Assembly (NCBI GenBank): GCA_900088475.1
Contig: FLMG01001058.1
Coordinates: 1-21,220, forward strand
Reading direction: 5' to 3'
DNA from: Hyphochytrium catenoides
Taxonomy: Eukaryota; Sar; Hyphochytriomycetes; Hyphochytriales; Hyphochytriaceae
DNA: 21,220 bases
Positions 11,701-18,166 of the stretch are shown piece by piece. Under the pieces are notes generated by a model. The model saw only the letters and a program-made list of their open reading frames with translations. It did no database searches and was not told where the DNA came from. The translations under genes were made by a program, and so were the position numbers. Positions within the stretch are counted from its first letter, which is position 1. The number at the start of each line of letters is the position of its first letter.

Positions 11701-14700
11701 CACTGCTGTCTTCATCTCTCCTTGTGATGTAGATCGCCCTTCAATAATGCCGAAAGGGCGCTTCGGGCTGAGGAAAGCGCGTACAACACGAGTGTTGGCC
11801 AAGCCCGATCACTCAAGAAGGCCATACAGGAACTGCAGAAAGAATGTGACCATAATAAGAAGAGAGTGAGTCGCGGTCATCTCTCACGCTCGTCCTACCG
11901 GGTTTATTGGATCGAAAGATCACAAATCTGGCTCCTATCACCGTGCCGCCCTCCTTTCGTCCGGTGATACTCTCTCTGTTGAGCCCTTTACCTTTCCGTG
12001 ATCAGGCTCAGACAAAGCAGTCAGCCTGGAACTGTTCTACTTGCGTGGTAGACTCTACCTATAAGAGCCTTATGCCTCTTTGGTCTACTAAATCTTGTCA
12101 CTTATCGTTGAAGTCTGACTCCTCAGTTCTCTTTTCTTTGGCTAATCTCATTGCTCGCGTTGGTTTGTATGTAGATCGTGTTGGATACCGAGCGTTATCG
12201 GGTGATGGAGCTACAGGGATATCGCTCTTCCATCGACCACCACGCATTAGTAACCTTCGCTGCTGCGTGTGGGAATGCTGACGTTGTCCGCTTACTTCTT
12301 CTTCACGGTGGAGCCCCCGATCATGACGGCCGACACTGTAACAGAGCGGGTAGAGTGCTTCCTATACTTGTGCCTTAAAACGTCTCCCAAGGGTTGGCTC
12401 TAATCATTGTTCTGTGTCTTCAGATCTCTCTCCTGTCATCATTGTGTCTGCTCTGTCCAATCTTTTGTGCATCTAACTTGATCTCATGCTGCCCCATCTT
12501 TGTCTAGCTTCACTGATACAAAAAGTCTGGCGACACTATCACTGGATGCTGACGCGACCACGTTGGATTCCGGCTAGAGCGAGAGAATACCGTGACCGTT
12601 TTCTCTCGTTCCTCTTCTCGCGACACAAGGCTTGCAAGGCTTTCCAAGAAAGCAGAAGGCTACAACGCTTCCCTATCATTGAAGCTGCCTATTACGGGCA
12701 TACAGAGGTAAGAGAGCAGACCAATCGACCGGGGAAAACCTACTGATGGCTTATTCCTCTCGATCTTCAGCTCTTGCTGTGCGTTTCTCCCTATTTTCGG
12801 CCCTCGATTGTCAGGCATGCTCAGACTTTCACAATTCTGTCTTGTCGTTGCTCGGCTTTCTCTTCTCTTTTAGGTTGTTAGAGTTCTTGTCAATGCCGGT
12901 GCATCGATTGGCCGCGTGCAGTACCTCCACCCAATGGCAGGGCCCCCTTATAGCCTAAAGAATGACAGACAGACGGGACTGAACATCGTAGAGTGGATCA
13001 AAGAAGGAGAAAGAGAGCAAGATAGCCGTCTATCCTTCAACTTCAAATCAGGGGGTTGGCATGAGAGCACGCGTTATAAGGACATCATGGAGCTTTGCCA
13101 GCCTCTCTACCAGGTTCGATAGTCACCGGTTCCATCCCAGCCTTCCTTGCGGGGATATTTTAAGTCCATTGTTACTTCTTTACCGCTCTCACTCAATCTT
13201 TTCCACATATGCCCCTTACCTCGCCTCCTCATTCCCGTGACCTTTTGCCTTTGGCGACCCCGACAATGGTCCTATCTCTCCTCTTCTTCTCTATCCTTAT
13301 GTACGGTCCTCCTTCTTTTAGAACTCTGTAGACACTAGACAGGCCTATCAATCGCGTGTCACGGCCGAGCTGCATAGATCCCATGTGGCGATTCAACTGG
13401 TGGAGCTGAAAGGAAAGATGTTTAGCGCTATGGAGGCCCTCGACTTCCAAGAGGTTGCAAGGCTCGCTCAGCAGGGAGCGGATATTGATGCAGAGAATGA
13501 CCACGTGAGGACGCTAGAAATGAGAGACCGGAGGATATGGAGACAGGGGAATTGAAAGTTCAGCAACCGAAGGATGGGTTGCTGGGTCGCAAGAGTGACA
13601 GAGTGAAAAAGATAATGGAAAGCGGCATTGAACATTAAGAGAAAAGCCGTAGAGAATGAAAGAGCATCCCAGAAGGGAGTATGGAGGTTGTAAGAAACAG
13701 TGAACGGGTACTAGGAGGAGACAGGGCGTAAAGGAATCTACAGACCTGAGATTAGATGGAGCAAGGAAAAAGAGAGAGAGTAAAGCAGCGGCGGAAGAGA
13801 AGCCACTAGCAGTCTGACCGCTTTATATCCAACAGTCTGAAACGGCGCTGTTCGTGGCAAGCGCGCACGGCTGCTACACAGTCAACGAGGAAGGGGAGAA
13901 GGTGCTCTCGGTGGAATATCTCCTCAATAGAGACACCCATAAACCCGTCGTGGACAGAGAGAGCTCCAACCACCATACCGCTCTATCGTGGGCTTGCATC
14001 CACACCAACATTAAGGTAATAAGACCATTGCTCTGGGTGGATCCTTCCTTCTAGGTTGTCCTCCTCTCGGCCTTACTCATCGCCCTGCCCTTTAGTTCCG
14101 ACCATCGGCCTGTGATTGTGCCCTCCACTTAGCTCTGAGCCCTGCTTCAATGACCTTTCCTTTCTCAGCTGTTGTCGGCTTGCCTCTCAACACTCTTTCC
14201 CTTATGATGAGTTTTACGTATTTGAGTGTCTTTGGCGTCTTCTCCTCGAACCTGAGCCCTCTTTCCTCTTACTCCATCTCTCGCCGTTTCGTCTCTCTGT
14301 TCTGTTTTTAATTGCTATGCTAGGTCGCATCCAAGCTATTGGAGTTCGGCGCGGACGTGAACCGTCGGCTTTCGACGGGAAAGACGCCGCTGATTCTAGC
14401 TGCTGAGAAGGGAAAACTTCAAGCAGTAGAGTTTTTGCTTAGCCAGAAGGCTGACGCTAATGCGAAGGCAAGGCTCCCTATTTTGAGCGGCCTTGATTCT
14501 ACTCTCCTCTCTCTAAGGGAGAGCATGTTGTTTACTTTGGTTCGCGGGTAGCCTGTGGTCTTCTCCCTTCTTTTCTTGATCTCTCTCTTAGCCTTAGTTA
14601 TGTTTGTCCATCTATCGCCCTATAATTTCTCTGACCACTCTGTTTGTTGGGGTCCTCCGCCCAAGTTATAGCATGCTTACAATCCTTGTCTTTGGCTCCT

Positions 14701-17671
14701 TCCCATCTTTTTGTTTACTCACCAAAATCTACCATGTAACACTCCTTCCCTCTCCCCCTTCTATCCCTATTTATCTCTGTCCCTCGGTGTGTCTCTCTTC
14801 CTCGGCCCATCATTCCGTTCGGTAGGATAATGACGGATTAACGGCCATCGACCATGCAAGGAAGAACGGCTTCACAGACGTAGAGGATCTCCTAGTGCAG
14901 AGGATGCAAAAGTTCATATTGGACCCAGTTTCGGCGGAGTTCGGTACGGCTTGCCTCAAACATGGGTCTGCAACTCTCTTAGGTCATCTCGATTTGCTTC
15001 CTTTACCTTATGCGTACATGGCTCTGGCCTCTTTGTGATCTCATCTACCTAGCAGTCCCAGCAGAGCACTCATGGCGCGTTTTCTCTCTTCCATGTCGTC
15101 AGTTCGTCCTTATATTGTCTGCCCAAATGGTTGCGGCCAGGCTGTGGATAGAGCTCAGGTCACACAACACATTGAGACAGAGTGTGGGAAGAGATTGGTC
15201 TCTTGTTCGCTTGGTTGCAACATCCCAGGCCTCTGGGCGGAAGAGAAAAAGAGACATGAAGAGGAAGAGTGCCCCAATCGCTCAGCTCTCTGTCCGCTGC
15301 GGTGCAGTAGTGTGATGCAGGGGCTGCTACTAGAGAAGCACGTCAAGCACGAGTGCCCTAATCGGCAGGTATTTGACACTATCGTTTGCTCTCTCCCTGC
15401 CCACGAAAGCAGACCTCCTACAATCCGTCAAGTGCTTTCCTACCGCTTTCCCCTTCCGTCTTACCTAACCCTTCGATCCACTATCTTTGTAACCCACTCT
15501 TCTTTTTACCCTTGGCTGAATCTCTCTCTCTCCCTGTAATCTACTGCAGTCGCCTCCGAGGGATGCTCACTATGCACCCCTTCCTTACGGCCTTTTCTCC
15601 TTTCATGTTAGGTACATTGTGTGTCATGCAGTGCCATAGTTAAGGGTAGCAACTGGGATCATCATAGAGAGAATGTCTGTCCCTTCCGCATTCTTCCATG
15701 CTCTCTCTGTCGTCTCTCCCTGCCTGCGAACAAACTGGTAGAACACCAACAGACTGAGTGTCATCTGAGGACAGTGCGCTGCGTGATTGGATGTGGAGAG
15801 AGTATGCTGGCAAGAGAGAGAGACAGGCACCATAAGGAAGAGTGCCCCTTTCGAACAGTAACTTGCAGAGGCTGTGGCCAGCAGCTCAGAGGTGGGCAGG
15901 GTATTGTCTCCCCTTAGATCGATCTACTTCCTTCTTCGGAAGCTCCCTCCTGCCCTTACTCCTGCTTTCAGTGCTCAGTCCCGTAATAATTTGTGTCGCT
16001 TTTCTCTCCTCTTAGCTCCGCCTTCATAACTGGCGCGAGCTATCGATGAGAATCTTCTCAAGTAATCCTCTTTCCAAGATACCTACTTCCCAGACTTCTG
16101 TTCTTGGTTCTAGTTCCTTGGCTTAACTCTTTGGTCGACGCTGACGCATTGGGCACATGAACTATCTCCCTCAGGAGTCGATCAAGAAGCCCATCAGGCA
16201 TCCCAATGTCCCGTTCTACCCAGACCATGTCGTCGAGCGGGATGTTCCGCCCTCGTCTCACTTAGAGATAGAGAAAAGCATGAAAGCCAGTACTGCAGCT
16301 ATCGTTTCGTGGACTGCTCACTAGGTCCGTGGCATCTCCTCTCTCATAATCACTGCGGCCCCGCGGTGATATGATGGCGCCTGCGTGCTTCTGGTCCCCG
16401 TCTCTCTCGCTGGTTCCTGGACCAAGAGCTACTTTTTCAACTGTGCTGTCGCATTGACGCTATGTGGTCGGTTTGCTTCTTCTAGTCGCAGAGAATTGAT
16501 GTCTTGACTTCTCGTTTTTGAGGCGCAGGCTGCGAGATCAAGCTTCGAGCTTTTCAGAAGGAGCAGCATGAGTCAAGCTTTTGCCATCTTCGTCGAGTGG
16601 ACTGCCCTCAGGGCTGCAGACAGAAAATACCGAAGGCGGAAGAGGAGAACCATCTTACTTCTTTCTGCCCCAAGAGATGGGTCCACTGTCGACAGGTAAG
16701 ACTTCTAGATATCTCCAGCTCTATCCTTCGTTCGTCCTAGGGCCGTGCGTTCTCTTTCCATCTCACCTCTGCTGTATTGTCCCGCAAGGTTCACATGTCT
16801 CTCTATGTCTCTCTCTCTCCCCCTCCTGAGCTTGATTCTCTGAGGCTGGAACCCTTCTCGCAGTGATCCCGCAAGGCGTTCCTCTCTCTTACAAAGGGCT
16901 CTGATATCACTCTTCATCTCTCGTTGGTCGCTCCTAAACTTCTAAACGCGAGCTGTACTTCCATCCCTATCAACACAAGTTCTGATCTGCCTCTTTTGGC
17001 CCCTGTCTTTCCGATTTCGACAATCGATAGGAGTGCGGCCAGCAAACCAGATGGGACGAGAAAGAGGAGCATGATAAGGTTTGCGGACGGGTGATTATTC
17101 CCTGCCCTCTAGAGTGTGGGAGGTTCTTAGAGAGGAGAGATGAAGAGAGGCACGTCACCTTTGAATGCCTGCATAGTAAGAGATATTGTCCTCAAGGTAA
17201 TGGCATTCCGCCGCTGTCCTCTTTTTTCTGGGTATCTCTGTCTGACCGCACATGCCAACCTCGTTCCATAGAGGAAGCTACCTCCTCCTTACCTCATTTC
17301 TGGGACTTTTGCTTGTAGCCTCTTTACTCTCTCCTCTTCCACGGTTGAATTGTTCCCACGCTCTTGGACACCGTCTAACGTTCTGTCTGGTTCGACTAGC
17401 CTCCTTAAGTAGTGAGAGCAATCTATTTCATCACGCTGTCTTATGCACATCGCTGTGACGCGTTCTCTGCCGCTGGTCTCATCTAAACCTTTCTCTTCTA
17501 GGCTGTGGCAAGATAATTGTTCATGAGGACGAGAAAGCACACAAACAAAAGGACTGTGAGATGAGATTTGTCGACTGCCCACAGGGTTGCAGGGAGAAGA
17601 TCAGGGCGAAGGACCTATCAATCCACCGAGAGAGGTGCCGTTTGCGAGGCTCCTCCTCAATTGCGCTCTAG
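2762..17671 (+). CDS. Giant ankyrin / TRAF-type zinc finger protein, 33 exons, about 2554 residues
   Basis: Exons: 2762-2884, 3002-3061, 3202-3326, 3648-3984, 4168-4571, 4931-5339, 5577-5765, 6001-6198, 6420-6669, 6952-7191, 7309-8045, 8331-8601, 8860-9100, 9201-9410, 9706-9845, 9950-10119, 10373-10525, 10713-11256, 11344-11635, 11733-11865, 12175-12349, 12508-12707, 12874-13113, 13322-13504, 13836-14015, 14324-14467, 14826-14943, 15103-15368, 15612-15891, 16175-16324, 16529-16695, 17031-17196, 17502-17671. All phases agree and the sum is 7665 nt. Layout by residue: basic N-terminus KEKRVKRTKK (about 16-25); ankyrin repeats (62-430); first TRAF-finger array (about 440-1110) with a Tudor-like insert (699-778); ankyrin repeats (1115-1250); coiled coil and dynein-stalk-like part (1265-1742); IQ-like segment and ankyrin repeats (1743-2155); second TRAF-finger array (2156-2540). 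No signal peptide or membrane segment is seen. TRAF fingers usually mediate protein contacts in ubiquitin signalling; the role here is inferred. Weak points are the start codon, possible missed small exons and the 3' end, where a frameshift is suspected. A two-gene model is possible but needs a promoter and start in a gap where I see neither. Introns over 300 bases (3327-3647, 4572-4930, 11866-12174, 13505-13835, 14016-14323, 14468-14825, 16696-17030, 17197-17501) hold no other gene. Confidence 0.75.
3202..5150 (+). other. First ankyrin-repeat block (exons 3-6)
   Basis: Several ankyrin repeats are readable across the splices. Exon 3 has SLAVDSGSVDMVKFLVEW. Exon 4 has GFTALMRAAAKGDL with LLLSAGADI, then GMTALDWARR. 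Exon 5 has RTALSLAAYSGDEDLARSLL, GHTAFFWACICGRLPLCLLL and KTALIYASMGGKRDIVELLL. Exon 6 has SGLSASDYAEKEGHTDVLSL. These match the ankyrin TPLxxAxxxGxxxxVxxLL pattern. A non-repeat stretch with coiled-coil character (about residues 165-215) splits the block. Ankyrin repeats bind protein partners; the partner is unknown. Confidence 0.85.
4631..4718. repeat. Diverged 2 x 44-bp tandem duplication in an intron, with a CT microsatellite
   Basis: Within the intron 4572-4930, two units of about 44 bp (4631-4674 and 4675-4718) share gatatacctttctc at the start and ccttgtggtgtatg at the end. The centre of the second unit has become a run of CT dinucleotides. This is slippage within an intronic pyrimidine tract, and no function is inferred. 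Confidence 0.75.
5209..8601 (+). other. First TRAF-type zinc finger array (exons 6-12)
   Basis: About 20 Cys/His clusters follow the zf-TRAF spacing, in which a C-x2-3-C pair is followed after 11-12 residues by H-x3-5-C. Examples are CSLGC with HEEHLC (exon 6), CPLNC (exon 7), CPHGC twice (exon 8), CQLC and CAYC (exon 9), CSRGC, CSLGC, CPLFC, CPRC, CPFEC and CLQGC (exon 11), and CPNGC with CFLSC (exon 12). The fingers overlap in the usual way, the H-x-C of one leading straight into the C pair of the next after about six residues. No RING finger precedes them and no MATH/TRAF-C domain follows, so this is not a classical TRAF ubiquitin ligase. A charged loop rich in Glu, Asp and Lys (about 7650-7715) lengthens one finger in exon 11. 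Confidence 0.85.
6952..7191 (+). other. Phase 1-1 cassette exon encoding a Tudor-like module inside a TRAF finger
   Basis: This 240-nt exon starts after GACAG, ends before GTACGT, and has phase 1 at both ends, so it can be included or skipped without changing frame. It encodes 80 residues, including LGKPVLFQSQLW, LGLVQSFDQETHSCIVH, LHGGSESVNLRD and FFLEEVRW. The order (Gly-Lys start, aromatic, Gly-x-Val-x-x-Phe-Asp, then a Gly-Gly turn and a Val-Asn-Leu strand) resembles Tudor, agenet or PWWP-type small barrels that bind methylated residues; the fold call is by eye. The exon sits at the CPLG|C position where other introns in this gene also cut TRAF fingers, so it breaks one finger in two. Confidence 0.55.
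8860..9410 (+). other. Second ankyrin-repeat block (exons 13-14)
   Basis: Readable repeats are DSALSWAVTEGNEALLLSLL, ETLLSRAASRGNLAMVEMLL with HFGASPDLE, and, across the splice, HPLSEAAKNNYLAICQLLVE with RGADPERP. A last degenerate repeat (AREWATICRAEEVSTWLEE) leads into the coiled-coil part. Exon 14 has no convenient start codon and would be missed by simple frame searches, but both splice phases and the repeat spacing agree. Confidence 0.8.
9706..11865 (+). other. Coiled-coil segment resembling the dynein microtubule-binding stalk (exons 15-20)
   Basis: Exons 15-16 encode a long charged helix (LEEEIHLAEEKL-like, then KTEEVLKRSQEEF). Exon 17 reads IRWKEISEVVAGYPDCPSPS then LLALADSVALLLAIP. 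That order of a helix end, a Pro-rich turn and a hydrophobic A-V-x-L-L helix resembles the dynein stalk tip (the Pfam MT family). Exon 18 continues with SSWNLLGHEWNEKKMQHKML and LDSLKAKIAPLL. Exon 19 has SPFVELVDWVKEMILHGNW, like the conserved W-V-x-x-M helix, and exon 20 returns to coiled coil (NAERALRAEESAYNTS, LKKAIQELQKEC). About 110 disordered residues split the tip. The likeness is structural and by eye; no AAA+ motor is present. A 39-nt phase-0 microexon (10211-10249) and a 42-nt one (12006-12047, just after this block) are possible but unproven. Confidence 0.45.
11097..11126 (+). other. AT-hook-like basic patch
   Basis: Exon 18 encodes RGRKRGRQKR within a Ser/Pro-rich disordered stretch. 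R-G-R-x-R-G-R resembles the AT-hook core, although the usual R-G-R-P proline is replaced by lysine. It could equally be a nuclear localisation signal. With the basic N-terminus it hints at a nuclear location, which is inferred only. Confidence 0.4.
12175..14943 (+). other. IQ-like segment and third ankyrin-repeat block (exons 21-27)
   Basis: Repeats are DHHALVTFAAACGNADVVRL with LLLHGGAPDH (exon 21), FPIIEAAYYGHTE joined to VVRVLVNAGA (exons 22-23), LARLAQQGADIDAEND-like text (exon 24), ETALFVASAHG and HTALSWACIHTN (exon 25), LLEFGADVNRR then KTPLILAAEKGKLQAVEFLL (exon 26), and DGLTAIDHARKNGFTDVEDL (exon 27). Exon 22 also has LIQKVWRHYHW, a partial IQ (calmodulin-binding) motif followed by many Arg and Phe residues. 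Exon 23 carries a non-repeat insert with NIVEWIKEGE. Repeat periods run across exon borders, which supports the splices. Confidence 0.8.
14468..14825 (+). other. GC-AG intron
   Basis: The donor is AAG|GCAAGG and the acceptor is GGTAG|GAT. This is the only junction that joins the ankyrin text ADANAK to DNDGLTAIDHA in frame. The nearest GT donor (14548-14549, GCGG|GTAGCC) gives the wrong phase. Within the 358-base intron the sequence is CT-rich, and no other gene is seen. Confidence 0.7.
15103..17671 (+). other. Second TRAF-type zinc finger array (exons 28-33)
   Basis: About 14 fingers are seen: CPNGC, CSLGC and CPLRC (exon 28); CVSC, CSLC, CVIGC and CRGC (exon 29); CRRAGC and CSLGC (exons 30-31); CPQGC and CRQEC (exons 31-32); CPLEC (exon 32); CPQGC across exons 32-33; and CPQGC (exon 33). 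Several phase-1 introns cut the glycine codon of the C-x-x-G-C motif (16324/16529 and 17196/17502), the same place as 6669 in the first array, so intron positions track the repeat unit. Exon 30 has no ATG-led frame of its own and was found from the preceding phase and the finger spacing. The donor after 15891 (AGAG|GTGGGC) has an alternative nine bases on. Confidence 0.8.
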
Positions 17672-17799
17672 GCTGCTTACAAGGAAAGCCCTTTGTCAGC
17701 TTGTGGCCTCATCTAGAGGACAGAGAGGACAGGTGTTACCGGCGTATCGTCCAGCCTTCTTCAAATAGCAGTGAGGAGAGGTATAAAGACACAGGTTGA
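17640..17799 (+). other. Out-of-frame TRAF-type finger beyond the stop
   Basis: The main frame ends after HRERCRLRG at TAG 17669-17671. A different frame over the same bases continues with LLLNCALGCLQGKPFVS and HLEDREDRCYRRIV, a good TRAF finger, to a stop at 17797-17799. The switch falls between about 17635 and 17655. A one-base loss in the gene, a sequence error or an unseen splice could explain it. The only GT..AG pair that would restore frame spans 14 bases, too short for an intron here. Confidence 0.6.
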
Positions 17800-18166
17800 A
17801 AAGACCTTGATGGCGGGTGAAGAGAGATAGGGGAACAGGAAGAATATCAGAAAAGCATGGTAAATGTTCCGGCCAAGCATGCTTCTCTGATACTTTCGGT
17901 GAGACGGCTGGCGGAAGTATTCCCTGCTATTCGCACTGCTCTTCCGCACTGCTACTCTTCCGAGCCGATTGGCAGGGAGATGCATACATTCTCGCTACAG
18001 TGGGATGACACCTCCGAGAGCTTTGGTGGAACACAAGGTCAATAAATATTCATTCATGGTGGATACAGCATGTAGACAATAGAGAGACCGTTGCAGGCAA
18101 CAAGGGGAGGAAACCTAGTAGGGACACATGGTGCATAGCTGAAAGAAAGAAACTATTCCGCCCGGA
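17672..18166. other. Convergent 3' region between the two genes
   Basis: This lies between the stop of the large gene and the stop of the - strand gene. The first part holds the out-of-frame finger up to 17799. Frames at 17817-18045 are open on the + strand but show no domain; one could be a last exon if the finger frame is the true one. A canonical poly(A) signal lies at 18041-18046. No clear poly(A) signal is seen for the - strand gene. Confidence 0.4.
18041..18046 (+). terminator. AATAAA poly(A) signal for the large + strand gene
   Basis: AATAAA follows the last stop of the large gene by 370 bases (240 from the out-of-frame stop). It is the only match to this motif seen in the convergent gap. 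Whether this organism uses AATAAA is not known from the window. Confidence 0.4.

Noticed and set aside
17628-17650. A 14-base GT..AG pair that would restore the last finger's frame
   Set aside because: Far below the shortest convincing intron in this gene (87 bases), and it would remove the finger's own Cys codon.
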